This document shows, one piece after another, positions 1 to 8,207 of a stretch of DNA of 42,174 nucleotides. The notes beneath the pieces were generated by a model, which was not told the DNA's origin, searched no databases, and saw only the letters and a program-made list of their open reading frames with translations. The DNA lies in contig JAMOOP010000082.1 of NCBI GenBank assembly GCA_027065385.1, forward strand, positions 1-42,174, written 5' to 3'. Each line of letters starts with the position of its first letter. Positions within the stretch are counted from its first letter, which is position 1. This DNA is from Campylobacteraceae bacterium. Its GTDB lineage: Bacteria > Campylobacterota > Campylobacteria > Campylobacterales > Sulfurovaceae. A program made the position numbers and the translations under genes.

Positions 1-1
1 T

Positions 2-163
2 AGAGATTTAAATGCATCTATCAATTTACATAATCAACTAGGGAGAGTTCACCCCGAAGTAACGCCTGTGGAACTAAAGGCAATGAATTTAGAGGCTGGA
101 CTTCTAAATTTAACCAGTAGCATTGAAGCAGGAAGTAAACATCAAGCACAATCTGTAGCTTAA
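2..163 (+). pseudogene. tnpB: C-terminal relic of TnpB (IS200/IS605-type RNA-guided nuclease)
   Basis: The open frame runs from the window edge to a TAA at 161-163 and gives 53 residues beginning RDLNASINLHNQLGRV and continuing HPEVTPVELKA. This matches the very C-terminus of TnpB proteins: the (D)RDxNAxxN motif carries the third RuvC-type catalytic Asp, and TPVE is typical of the tail that follows. Only the end of the gene lies in the window, so whether the rest is intact cannot be judged. The right end of the element should lie between 164 and about 250, just in front of queH. I see no convincing guide-RNA hairpin there. TnpB cuts DNA guided by an RNA made from the transposon right end; that is family knowledge, not something seen here. 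Confidence 0.72.
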
Positions 164-262
164 GTTGTAAAAACTTAGCTATAGATATGTTTGAGTAAGT
201 TTTATTGAACGGTTTGGGTAAAGAGATAAAAAGCAAAAAAAATAAATCTAAAGGAGAAAAAT

Positions 263-1342
263 ATCTTAGTTCATATATGTTGTGCAGTAGATAGTCACTA
301 CTTTTTACAAAAATTACAATCTGATTATCCTAATGAAGAGCTTATAGGCTTTTTTTATGACCCTAATATTCACCCATATAGTGAGTACTATTTAAGATTG
401 CTTGATGTAAAAAGGTCATGTAAAATATTAGGTATTAAACTTATAGAGGGTGAGTATAATACTAAAAGTTGGTTAGAGGCTGTAAGAGGATTGGAGAGTG
501 AGCCTGAAAAGGGGGCTAGATGTGCTGTCTGTTTTGATAAAAGATTTGAAGTATCTGCTAGAAAGGCTTATGAGTTAGGTGAAAAAAGTTTCAGTTCAAC
601 TCTTCTCACAAGTCCTAAAAAGTCTCTAAAACAGCTTAAAAAATCGGGTGATTTATTGGGGAAAAAGTATGGTTTGGAGTTTATAGCTCCAGATTATAGA
701 AAAGCATCAGGTACACAAGAGCAGAATATTTTAGCTAAGAGAGATAAACTTTATAGACAAGACTATTGTGGTTGTCTTTTTGGGTTAACTATGCAAAGAG
801 AGCAACAGCAAAAATTAGCTGATGAACTATTCTCTCCTATATCTAAACAGGTTCAGCCAGAGAGTATTGAGGATAGAGTTAAACTCTATAAAAAGAGATT
901 AGAGTATGAGAATAAAGATATAGAGTATAAAATTATTAAACAAAGGTTTTTAAATTGGAGATTGGAATTTGGATATTTAAAAGTTAAAAAAAAGATAGTT
1001 TCTGCTCACTTTTTACCATATTCAACTCTTAAAAAAGATTATACAAGAGGTAGAGTTGAGTACTATATAGATAGTATCTATTATATGAATAGAGATGAAG
1101 TTAAGTTTATCTTATTAGAGACTTTTAATAGGTTAGCTAATTTAAATTATAAGAGTGTAGAGTCTCTTATCTTTAATCCTCCACCATTTAAAAAAGAGGT
1201 AGAGATACGACAAAAAATAATAAAAAACAACTATGATATATCTTTAATATTAATTGTGAAAGAAATCCCCACAAATAATATTGAAATTATATGTAAGAGT
1301 CATATTTATGAAGATGTAAAAGAGGAACTTCTTAAAGTTTGA
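263..1342 (+). CDS. queH: Epoxyqueuosine reductase QueH (DUF208), apparent ATC start
   Basis: QueH carries out the last step of queuosine synthesis, reducing epoxyqueuosine in tRNA with iron-sulfur chemistry in the cytoplasm. Counting from position 263, the protein (359 residues) has the family cysteines: HICCAVD (C6, C7), CAVC (C87, C90) and CGC (C169, C171). A basic domain of about 150 residues follows, rich in Lys and Tyr. No ATG, GTG or TTG exists in frame between the stop at 227-229 and a TTG at 398, and a start at 398 would delete the first 45 residues with the essential HxCC motif. An AAGGAG at 251-256 sits 6 bases before ATC at 263, exactly where homologues start. I therefore take ATC as the start, or the gene has lost its start codon. 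A TnpB relic lies directly upstream. The stop codon overlaps a candidate fabZ promoter. Confidence 0.85.
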   Translation: MLVHICCAVDSHYFLQKLQSDYPNEELIGFFYDPNIHPYSEYYLRLLDVKRSCKILGIKLIEGEYNTKSWLEAVRGLESEPEKGARCAVCFDKRFEVSARKAYELGEKSFSSTLLTSPKKSLKQLKKSGDLLGKKYGLEFIAPDYRKASGTQEQNILAKRDKLYRQDYCGCLFGLTMQREQQQKLADELFSPISKQVQPESIEDRVKLYKKRLEYENKDIEYKIIKQRFLNWRLEFGYLKVKKKIVSAHFLPYSTLKKDYTRGRVEYYIDSIYYMNRDEVKFILLETFNRLANLNYKSVESLIFNPPPFKKEVEIRQKIIKNNYDISLILIVKEIPTNNIEIICKSHIYEDVKEELLKV

Positions 1343-1371
1343 CACAATTTTTAGCTTAATTTAGATAAAAT
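1339..1371 (+). promoter_or_regulatory. Candidate sigma70 promoter for fabZ operon
   Basis: A TTGACA at 1339-1344 is followed 17 bases later by TAGATA (1362-1367), or by TAAAAT at 1366-1371 with a long spacer. It lies in the gap between queH and fabZ and overlaps the queH stop codon. A consensus -35 box is not typical of Campylobacterota promoters, so this is only suggestive. Confidence 0.3.
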
Positions 1372-1401
1372 CTATTAAATTTTTATCCAAAGGCTAAAAT
1401 A

Positions 1402-1851
1402 GTGACATTTAATGTAGTTGAAATTCAAAAGATATTACCTCATAGGTATCCATTTTTACTTCTTGATAGAGTAACGGGGCTTGAAAAAGGGAAATATATA
1501 GAGGGTTATAAAAATGTATCTATATCAGAACCTGTTTTTCAAGGACACTTTCCTGACCACCCAATCTATCCAGGGGTTATGATTATTGAAGGTATGGCAC
1601 AAGCTGGTGGAGTATTGGCATTTCAAAGTTATAATGAAGATGAGCAAAAAGATATAGAGAATAAAGTTGTTTACTTTATGAGTATAGATAAAGCTAAATT
1701 TCGTTTACCTGTAACTCCTGGTGATAGACTTGTATATAAGCTATCTGTAATAAAGCATAGAGGAGCTATTTGGCAACTTGATGCTAAAGCTTTTGTTGAT
1801 GATAAACTTGTAGCAGAAGCCCAACTTAAAGCTATGATTGTTGATAAATAG
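1402..1851 (+). CDS. fabZ: 3-hydroxyacyl-[acyl-carrier-protein] dehydratase FabZ
   Basis: FabZ removes water from 3-hydroxyacyl-ACP in fatty acid elongation, a cytoplasmic step that also supplies acyl chains around lipid A synthesis. The 149-residue protein is a full-length hot-dog fold. It has the [13 protein letters not shown] entry motif (11-23) and the active-site segment [13 protein letters not shown] with His49, followed by Glu63 in the IEGMAQAGG helix. The start is a GTG at 1402; the encoded [15 protein letters not shown] fits the family N-terminus well. lpxA begins 8 bases after its stop, the usual pairing in Gram-negative bacteria, and clpX and mreBC follow on the same strand. Confidence 0.95.
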   Translation: MTFNVVEIQKILPHRYPFLLLDRVTGLEKGKYIEGYKNVSISEPVFQGHFPDHPIYPGVMIIEGMAQAGGVLAFQSYNEDEQKDIENKVVYFMSIDKAKFRLPVTPGDRLVYKLSVIKHRGAIWQLDAKAFVDDKLVAEAQLKAMIVDK

Positions 1852-1859
1852 GAACTATT

Positions 1860-2651
1860 ATGAGTAATATTCACCCAACAGCTGTTATTGAAGATGGTGC
1901 AAAGATTGGAAAAGATGTTAATATTGGTGCTTTTGTTACCATATCTTCAAAAGCAACTATAGGTGATAATACAACTATAGATGCTCATGCTATAATAGAA
2001 GGTAGAACAACAATAGGTAAGAACAATCATATATTCTCTCATGCTGTTATTGGCTCTATTCCACAAGATTTAAAATATGCTGGAGAAGATGTTAAACTTA
2101 TTATTGGAGATAATAATAAGATTAGAGAGTTTACTCTTTTAAACCCTGGTACTAAAGGTGGGGGAGGTGTTACTAGAATTGGTAATAATAATCTACTTAT
2201 GGGATATGTTCATATTGGACATGATGTTATTTTAGGTAATAACTGCATATTGGCAAATGGTGCAACCTTAGCAGGTCATGTTGAGCTAGGAGATAGCGTT
2301 GTAATTGGAGGATTGACTCCTATTCATCAATTTGTTCATATTGGAGATTTTGCTATGATTGCAGGAGCATCAGCTTTAAGTCAAGATATTCCTCCATACT
2401 GTTTAGCAGAGGGGAATAGAGCAACACTTAGAGGTTTAAATCTTACAGGGCTTAGAAGACATATAGATAGAGAAAGTATAAATGAATTAAAAGTAGTATA
2501 TAGAGAGCTTTTTGAAAGAGGTGAAGCTTTACAAGAGGTTGCTCAAAAATTATTAAAAAATGAAAATTCAAAAGAAGTAAAAAAATTATTAGAGTTTGTC
2601 ACGGTATCTAAACGAGGCATTCCATATACAAGGAAAAATATTAATGGCTAG
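1860..2651 (+). CDS. lpxA: Acyl-ACP-UDP-N-acetylglucosamine O-acyltransferase LpxA
   Basis: LpxA transfers a 3-hydroxyacyl chain to UDP-GlcNAc, the first step of lipid A synthesis. The 263 residues match the usual family length. The N-terminal two thirds are a left-handed beta helix built from hexapeptide repeats ([30 protein letters not shown] and others). The catalytic His is probably H121 within VHIGHDV, equivalent to E. coli H125. The C-terminal part is the helical domain ([16 protein letters not shown]). It follows fabZ closely and its last 8 bases overlap the start of clpX, so lpxA and clpX are probably translationally coupled. Confidence 0.95.
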   Translation: MSNIHPTAVIEDGAKIGKDVNIGAFVTISSKATIGDNTTIDAHAIIEGRTTIGKNNHIFSHAVIGSIPQDLKYAGEDVKLIIGDNNKIREFTLLNPGTKGGGGVTRIGNNNLLMGYVHIGHDVILGNNCILANGATLAGHVELGDSVVIGGLTPIHQFVHIGDFAMIAGASALSQDIPPYCLAEGNRATLRGLNLTGLRRHIDRESINELKVVYRELFERGEALQEVAQKLLKNENSKEVKKLLEFVTVSKRGIPYTRKNING

Positions 2652-3861
2652 AAAAAAGTGTAGTTTTTGTAATACTACAGAGAAGAGTGAAAATCCATTT
2701 ATTGCAGGAAATGGTGTATATATATGTTCAAATTGTGTAACTTCTGCATATAAGATTTTATTTGGAGAAGATGAAAAACAGCCTTCAAACTCAACTGAAC
2801 CAGTAACACTTTTAATTCCAAAAGAGATACATAGAATATTAGATGATTATGTTATAGGTCAAGAGGGAGCTAAAAAGACACTATCAGTTGCTGTTTATAA
2901 TCATTATAAGAGAATATTTAAAAGTGACTATGAAAATGATACAACAATAGATAAATCAAATATACTATTAATTGGTCCTACTGGTTCAGGTAAAACACTT
3001 TTAGCTCAAACCATTGCTAGATTTTTAGATGTACCAATAGCTATCTCTGATGCTACTAATTTAACAGAGGCTGGATATGTTGGTGAAGATGTAGAGAATA
3101 TATTAACAAAACTACTTCAAGCAGCAGATGGTGATGTTAAAAAGGCTGAAAGAGGAATTATATTTATTGATGAGATGGATAAGATTGCTAGAATGGGTGA
3201 AAACCGTTCAATTACTCGTGATGTATCGGGAGAGGGTGTTCAACAAGCACTTTTAAAAATAATAGAAGGTTCAGTAGTTAATATTCCACCAAAGGGTGGC
3301 AGAAAACACCCAAATCAAGATTTTCTTCAAATTGATACAGCAAATATACTATTTATATGTGGAGGTGCATTTGATGGTATTGAAGAGATTATACAAAGAA
3401 GATTAGGTGCTAATCAGTTAGGATTTGGTCAAACTAAAAGAAGTAATATAGAAAATGAGAGTGTAATGCACTTAATAGAATCTAGTGATTTAGTCCATTT
3501 TGGAATTATTCCAGAGCTTATTGGACGACTGCATATTACAGCTACACTTGAGCCTATTACTCTTGAAGATATGGTACGAATTTTACTTGAACCTAAAAAT
3601 TCAATAGTAAAACAGTATCAAAAACTGTTTGAAATAGATCATGTGGTATTATCTTTTGAAGAAGAAGCACTAAAAGCCATTGCTCAAAAGGCTATTAATA
3701 GAAAAACGGGTGCAAGAGGTCTTCGGTCAATTATGGAGGAGTCACTAATTGACATTATGTATGAGCTTCCAGAGCTTGGAGGGTATGAGGTTATTATTAC
3801 AGAAGATGTTATAAATAATAGTTTAAAACCAATATATATAAAAAATTCAAAATCAGCATAG
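2644..3861 (+). CDS. clpX: ATP-dependent Clp protease ATP-binding subunit ClpX
   Basis: ClpX is the hexameric AAA+ unfoldase that feeds substrates to ClpP. I start it at ATG 2644, which gives [10 protein letters not shown] and the complete zinc finger; a longer upstream frame only overlaps lpxA. An AAGGA about 10 bases upstream supports this. The protein has 405 residues. Visible motifs are the zinc-binding Cys 6, 9, 28 and 31, Walker A GPTGSGKT (111-118), the GYVG pore loop (144-147), Walker B IIFIDEMD (172-179), the RKH loop (220-222), the LGF ClpP-docking loop (259-261) and the GARGLR sensor 2. It overlaps lpxA by 8 bases, and mreB starts 18 bases after its stop. Confidence 0.97.
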   Translation: MARKKCSFCNTTEKSENPFIAGNGVYICSNCVTSAYKILFGEDEKQPSNSTEPVTLLIPKEIHRILDDYVIGQEGAKKTLSVAVYNHYKRIFKSDYENDTTIDKSNILLIGPTGSGKTLLAQTIARFLDVPIAISDATNLTEAGYVGEDVENILTKLLQAADGDVKKAERGIIFIDEMDKIARMGENRSITRDVSGEGVQQALLKIIEGSVVNIPPKGGRKHPNQDFLQIDTANILFICGGAFDGIEEIIQRRLGANQLGFGQTKRSNIENESVMHLIESSDLVHFGIIPELIGRLHITATLEPITLEDMVRILLEPKNSIVKQYQKLFEIDHVVLSFEEEALKAIAQKAINRKTGARGLRSIMEESLIDIMYELPELGGYEVIITEDVINNSLKPIYIKNSKSA

Positions 3862-3879
3862 AGCAAGGAAAGAGTAAAA

Positions 3880-4914
3880 ATGTTTAAAAAAGTTTTAGGT
3901 ATGTTTTCTAATGATTTAGCAATAGATTTAGGAACTGCAAATACGCTAGTATTAGTAAAAGGTCAAGGGATTAGCATAAATGAACCATCAGTTGTAGCAA
4001 TACAGTATGATAAGCATGGTAGAGAGAAGATACTAGCTGTGGGGATAGAAGCTAAAGAGATGATAGGAAAAACTCCAGGTAATATTAAAGCTATTCGTCC
4101 TATGAGAGATGGTGTTATTGCTGATTTTAATGTTACAGAGATGATGATTAGATACTTTATTGAGAAAGTTCATAATAGAAAAGGTCTATTTTCTCCTAGA
4201 ATAATTATCTGTGTTCCATTTGGTTTAACACAAGTTGAGAGAAAAGCTGTTAAAGAGTCAGCTATGAGTGCTGGAGCTAGAGAAGTTTATCTAATAGAAG
4301 AGCCAATGGCAGCCGCTATTGGTGCAGGAATTCCAGTTAAAGAGCCTAATGGAAACTTAGTTGTTGATATTGGTGGAGGAACAACTGAAATTGGTGTAAC
4401 ATCTTTAGGTGGATTGGTTCAGAGTAAATCAATAAGAGTTGCAGGAGATATGTTAGATAAAAATATTATCGACTATATGAAAAAGAACTTTAACTTACTT
4501 ATTGGTGATAGAGTTGCAGAAGATATGAAGATTAGTATAGGTACTGCTGTTCAGTTAGAAGAGGAGCTTTCTATGACAGTTAAAGGTCGTGACCAAGTAA
4601 CAGGACTTTTAACATCTATTGAAATTAACTCTGAACACATGAGAGATGCTATGAAGATACCTCTAAAAGAAATTGGTGAAGCACTAAAGCAAGTACTAGA
4701 AGATACTCCACCAGACCTTGCAGGTGATATTGTAGAAAATGGTATTGTTTTAACAGGAGGTGGAGCTTTAATTAGAGGACTTGATAAATATTTAGCTAAT
4801 ATTGTAAAACTCCCTGTTTATGTTTGTGAAGACCCACTTTTAGCTGTGGCAAATGGTACAGGTAAAGCATTAGAAGAGATAGATTTACTACAACATACGG
4901 CTTATGATGAATAG
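3880..4914 (+). CDS. mreB: Rod-shape determining actin-like protein MreB
   Basis: MreB polymerises under the inner membrane and directs lateral wall synthesis. The 344 residues are the normal length. The actin-fold ATP sites are present: phosphate 1 LAIDLGTANTLV near residue 13, phosphate 2 VVDIGGGTTEIGV near 163, and the adenosine motif IVLTGGGALI near 287. An amphipathic N-terminus, MFKKVLGMFSND, probably contacts the membrane. It follows clpX and overlaps mreC by 11 bases, an arrangement typical of Campylobacterota. It implies a rod or curved-rod cell. Confidence 0.97.
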   Translation: MFKKVLGMFSNDLAIDLGTANTLVLVKGQGISINEPSVVAIQYDKHGREKILAVGIEAKEMIGKTPGNIKAIRPMRDGVIADFNVTEMMIRYFIEKVHNRKGLFSPRIIICVPFGLTQVERKAVKESAMSAGAREVYLIEEPMAAAIGAGIPVKEPNGNLVVDIGGGTTEIGVTSLGGLVQSKSIRVAGDMLDKNIIDYMKKNFNLLIGDRVAEDMKISIGTAVQLEEELSMTVKGRDQVTGLLTSIEINSEHMRDAMKIPLKEIGEALKQVLEDTPPDLAGDIVENGIVLTGGGALIRGLDKYLANIVKLPVYVCEDPLLAVANGTGKALEEIDLLQHTAYDE

Positions 4915-5731
4915 AAAACTGATTTTTGTTATTTTAATCTCTTTAGCCTCTCTTCTTCTGTTTCAAAAAGAGGAGAAGTTTCAAGAGAATTTTGCATTTA
5001 TATCTCTTCCTATAAAAAGAGTCTATTTAAATATTACTAATAGTATAAATGGAAGTATTGATAAATATATTTCACAATCTGATACGGTTGATAATTTAAA
5101 AAAAGAGAATATACTTTTAAGAAAATATCTTTATAACCAAAAAATGACAATAAATCAATTAGAAGATTATAGTAAATCAAAAGTTAAAAAATATGATGCT
5201 AATGATAATGTACTACATATTCAAACACTCTCATATAAAAAGCTTAATGATTTTTCATATATATATTTAACAAATATAGACGATAGCCAATTAAAAGATG
5301 ATAAGATATATGGTCTAATCCAAAAAAATGTAGCAGCAGGAATTGCTATAAAAAAAGATAATAGATTAGAAGGAATTTTACTATCAAATGAGAAGTGTCA
5401 ATTTTCAACTTTTATAGGTGAAAAGAAAATGCCTGGTATTGCTAAAGGCATAGATGAAAAAAGAATGGAAATAAACTTTATACCAAAATGGTCAAAAATA
5501 ACAGTAGGGGATAAAGTGGTAACTAGTGGATTAGATAATATATTTTTAGCCAATATTCCAGTAGGTGTTGTATCTAAGGTATTAACTAGAAGTACCTATA
5601 AGACAGCTATTATAAACACTTATGCCAATATTTTACACCCTAACTATTTCTATTTAGTTAAAAAAGTTCCTATACAAATTAATGATATTAATGAAACTTT
5701 GTTAAAAGAGAGTAATATAACCTCACATTAA
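4904..5731 (+). CDS. mreC: Rod-shape determining protein MreC
   Basis: MreC is the periplasmic partner of MreB in the elongasome. The 275-residue protein has a short cytoplasmic start, one membrane segment at about residues 5-20, a charged coiled-coil stretch at about 60-90 and a beta-rich domain containing GDKVVTSGLDNIF and IPVGVV, which are characteristic of MreC. Two possible ATG codons lie back to back at 4904 and 4907, both inside the end of mreB, so translation is probably coupled. The following gene starts 55 bases later behind its own promoter-like sequence. No mreD is adjacent. Confidence 0.92.
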   Translation: MMNRKLIFVILISLASLLLFQKEEKFQENFAFISLPIKRVYLNITNSINGSIDKYISQSDTVDNLKKENILLRKYLYNQKMTINQLEDYSKSKVKKYDANDNVLHIQTLSYKKLNDFSYIYLTNIDDSQLKDDKIYGLIQKNVAAGIAIKKDNRLEGILLSNEKCQFSTFIGEKKMPGIAKGIDEKRMEINFIPKWSKITVGDKVVTSGLDNIFLANIPVGVVSKVLTRSTYKTAIINTYANILHPNYFYLVKKVPIQINDINETLLKESNITSH

Positions 5732-5759
5732 TTTTGCATTATAAAATAATATGATATTA

Positions 5760-5765
5760 TATAAT
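5760..5765 (+). promoter_or_regulatory. Candidate -10 box (TATAAT) for the channel/OmpA gene pair
   Basis: TATAAT at 5760-5765 lies 21 bases before the ATG at 5787, in a very AT-rich gap after mreC. It would give a short leader for the MotA/TolQ/ExbB-like gene. No clear -35 box was seen. Confidence 0.4.
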
Positions 5766-5786
5766 TAAAAAAATACGAGTATCATA

Positions 5787-6899
5787 ATGCAAAATAGCCA
5801 TTCTCATTCACACTGTTTTTTAAACTATATAGTTATTGCTCTGCTTCCAACGCTCTTTCTTTCAGGTATAGTAGCTGGATATTTACATATAATTCAACTT
5901 AAAGTTGATATGCACTCTGTAGTTATTATCTCTATAATATACTTTATATATCTGCTCTTTATTCAACACAATGCCAATTTTGTTATATGTAATATGCGTA
6001 AAAGTTATGGTAATTTGCAAAAAGCGTTACAAAAGAGTATTCAAGAGAACTCTTTAACTATTGGAGATAAAACAAAATCAACTATTAATATAGAAGATTT
6101 TATAAATGATTACTATAAGACATTTAGAAATGATAACTTTGCATCAGTTGCCCCATCTTTTTTTCCAATGTTAGGTATTTTAGGTACTTTTACAGCTATT
6201 GCTATATCTATGCCTGATTTTTCTATAAAAGATACTAATTCACTAGATAGTCAAATATCACTTCTTTTAAGTGGAATTGGAACAGCTTTTTATGCTTCTA
6301 TTTTTGGTATATTTTTATCTATTTTATGGAACTATTTTGAAAAAAGGGGTCTATCTAAAGCAGATGCAGATAACCACTATCTACAGAGTGTATATAAAGA
6401 GTTTATATGGACAGATAGCGAACTTAAAAAGCATGAGCATATTCAACATGATATTAGAGATGAAAAGATGATAAATGCTCTTAAAGATACATTTAATTTA
6501 GAATTTATTCAAACTTTAAATGAGAAGCATTTAGAGAATTTCCAAACTATTATAAATGAGACAAATAGAAACTTTACAAATGTAGCAACACATATGAAAT
6601 TAGTATCTAGTGATTTAAAAGATACAATTTCAAAAATACATAAATCTCAAAATGCACTTGATGCTAGTGCTAAAATAGAGAGAAATATTCATAGATTTAT
6701 AGATGTAACAAAACAACTTGAAAGCACTATAAATAGGTTTGATAGTTCATTAGAAAGCTCTTTAAATACAACTTTCTATAAAATAGATGAAGAGTTAGGT
6801 GATATTATTATAAAACTTGGAAATTTTGCCACAACTATAAGTGAACAAAATAGATTAATTCAAAATGAAATCTTAAAATATAATAGTTCTAAAGAATAG
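5787..6899 (+). CDS. MotA/TolQ/ExbB-family proton channel, ZorA-like
   Basis: This 370-residue inner-membrane protein has four likely membrane segments (about 13-35, 42-60, 124-142 and 160-182). The block PSFFPMLGILGTFTAIAIS (123-141), and SGIGTAFYASIFGIFLSI in the fourth segment, is the hallmark of the MotA/TolQ/ExbB stator channel. About 190 cytoplasmic residues follow, mostly helical and rich in Asn, Lys and Glu, as in the tail of ZorA but shorter. The N-terminus carries an odd HSHSHC run. The next gene, 3 bases downstream, encodes an OmpA/MotB-like partner, so the two very probably form one ion-driven stator complex. No zorC, zorD or zorE, flagellar or TonB gene is adjacent. Alternatives are a conserved cell-envelope stator of unknown role. 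The family is sure; the specific function is not. Confidence 0.85.
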   Translation: MQNSHSHSHCFLNYIVIALLPTLFLSGIVAGYLHIIQLKVDMHSVVIISIIYFIYLLFIQHNANFVICNMRKSYGNLQKALQKSIQENSLTIGDKTKSTINIEDFINDYYKTFRNDNFASVAPSFFPMLGILGTFTAIAISMPDFSIKDTNSLDSQISLLLSGIGTAFYASIFGIFLSILWNYFEKRGLSKADADNHYLQSVYKEFIWTDSELKKHEHIQHDIRDEKMINALKDTFNLEFIQTLNEKHLENFQTIINETNRNFTNVATHMKLVSSDLKDTISKIHKSQNALDASAKIERNIHRFIDVTKQLESTINRFDSSLESSLNTTFYKIDEELGDIIIKLGNFATTISEQNRLIQNEILKYNSSKE

Positions 6900-6902
6900 A
6901 TA

Positions 6903-8063
6903 ATGTTTAATAGAAAAAATAGTAATAGTAGCGAAAATAGTAACTTTTGGATTTCTTATGCTGATTTAATGGCTGGTTTACTATTTGTATTTATTCTACT
7001 TATTGGTGCAATTATTGTAAAATCAACTATACTAAAAAACTCTCTAAAAGATAAAGAGTCAACCCTAGAGACTCAATCAGAGATTTTAGAGAAGCAATCA
7101 AATGATATAAATAAAAAATCAGTAGCAATTACTATGAGGGATAAAGAGATTAATAAACTTAAAAATCTTCTAGCCCAAAGAGAACAATATATATATGAAA
7201 GTGATAAAAAACTTATAATATCTGAAAATGCTCTTAAATTAAAAGAGGAAGAGATTTCTAAATTAAATCAAATTCTTTTAGCACAAAATACAAAAATAGA
7301 TAAATTTTCAAATAAAATAGTGATTTTACAAAATTTAAGTAGTGAATATAACTCTACAATAGAAAATCAAAAAACTACACTAGATGATTATAAAAATAGA
7401 GTTTTAATTATGTCTGATAATCTATCTAAAAGCAATGAAAAATTAAAACTAACAGATAAAAAACTGCTAACACTTCTACAAACACTAGATAATAAGCAGA
7501 CAAAATATGATGAACTTTTAGTTAAACTTCAAGCTCAAAAGGCTAAGATTAAATCTTTAACAGGTATTAAATTAAAAGTTATAGCTGAACTAAAATCGGC
7601 ACTTGGAGATAAGATAAATATAGATAAAAATAGTGGTTCATTAAGACTCTCTTCTAATATTCTATTTGATAAAGGCTCTGCTATACTTAAAGATGGAGCA
7701 AAAACTGAATTAAAATCCATATTTATAGATTATGTAGATACACTTATATCAAATCCAAATATATCTGAACATTTAGATACTATTGTTATAGAGGGACACA
7801 CTGATAGTGATGGAGGTTATCTATATAATTTAGCTCTTTCTCAAAAAAGAGCTTATGCTGTTATGAACTATCTTTTAACACTAGATTATATAAAAAAGCA
7901 TAATATTAAAACAAAATTGGTAGCAAGTGGTAGGTCATATCTTGACCCTATAAAGGTAAATGGAATTGAAGATAAAGACGCATCAAGAAGAATTGAAATT
8001 AAATTTAGACTAAAAAATGAAGATGCTATGAGTGAAATAGAGAGAATTTTAGATGCAGATTAA
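6903..8063 (+). CDS. OmpA/MotB-family peptidoglycan-binding stator protein, ZorB-like
   Basis: The 386-residue protein starts with a short cytoplasmic part and then FWISYADLMAGLLFVFILL (15-33), a single membrane segment preceded by an Asp (D21) in the position of the proton-carrying Asp of MotB and ZorB. Residues of about 45-215 form a long charged coiled coil (DKESTLETQSEILEKQSN and similar). The C-terminal 140 residues are an OmpA-like domain with GHTDSDGG, NLALSQKRAYAVMNYL and DASRRIEIKF, the residues that hold peptidoglycan. It is coupled to the channel gene upstream (3-base gap) and to a small basic ORF downstream (11-base overlap). The long coiled coil between membrane and wall domains resembles ZorB-type proteins more than flagellar MotB. 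Confidence 0.87.
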   Translation: MFNRKNSNSSENSNFWISYADLMAGLLFVFILLIGAIIVKSTILKNSLKDKESTLETQSEILEKQSNDINKKSVAITMRDKEINKLKNLLAQREQYIYESDKKLIISENALKLKEEEISKLNQILLAQNTKIDKFSNKIVILQNLSSEYNSTIENQKTTLDDYKNRVLIMSDNLSKSNEKLKLTDKKLLTLLQTLDNKQTKYDELLVKLQAQKAKIKSLTGIKLKVIAELKSALGDKINIDKNSGSLRLSSNILFDKGSAILKDGAKTELKSIFIDYVDTLISNPNISEHLDTIVIEGHTDSDGGYLYNLALSQKRAYAVMNYLLTLDYIKKHNIKTKLVASGRSYLDPIKVNGIEDKDASRRIEIKFRLKNEDAMSEIERILDAD

Positions 8064-8202
8064 ATTTACTCCTAAAAAAATAAAAGAGTCAAAAGTTTAT
8101 ATCTCTAATCTAATTGAGAAAGAGAAGAGATATAAATTATCTAAAAAAAGAGATTTAAATAGCTCTTTTTTTAAAAGGATTTTTAGTTTTTTATTTAAAT
8201 AA
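8053..8202 (+). CDS. Small basic protein (49 aa), third gene of the stator unit
   Basis: An ATG at 8053 lies inside the last codons of the OmpA-like gene and opens a 49-residue frame ending at TAA 8200-8202. The product begins MQIKFTPKKIKESKVYISNL, is strongly basic (many Lys and Arg) and ends in a hydrophobic tail, FFKRIFSFLFK. The overlapping start, lack of any other gene in this stretch and the convergent gene beginning at 8208 make it a plausible third member of the operon. I do not recognise a family. A membrane-associated or nucleic-acid-binding helper can be imagined, but nothing shows it. A short inverted repeat lies within its coding sequence. Confidence 0.5.
   Translation: MQIKFTPKKIKESKVYISNLIEKEKRYKLSKKRDLNSSFFKRIFSFLFK
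8143..8172 (+). terminator. A-tract/T-tract inverted repeat, possible terminator
   Basis: AAAAAAAGAG (8143-8152) pairs perfectly with CTCTTTTTTT (8163-8172) around a 10-base loop. It lies at the end of the stator operon, just before a convergent gene, but is inside the small ORF and has only a 3-bp GAG/CTC core. It may act in either direction, and is weak evidence. Confidence 0.3.
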
Positions 8203-8207
8203 AAATA

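Noticed and set aside
164-262. Guide RNA (omega RNA) hairpin behind tnpB
   Set aside because: I looked for the expected stem near the right end and found only weak short pairings, so no ncRNA is annotated.
2596-2643. Longer clpX start inside lpxA
   Set aside because: The upstream extension repeats the lpxA end in another frame; ATG 2644 gives the conserved MARKKCSFC start with a ribosome site.
5787-8063. Complete Zorya defence system
   Set aside because: Only the stator pair is present. No zorC, zorD or zorE lies within the window, and the channel tail is shorter than in known ZorA.
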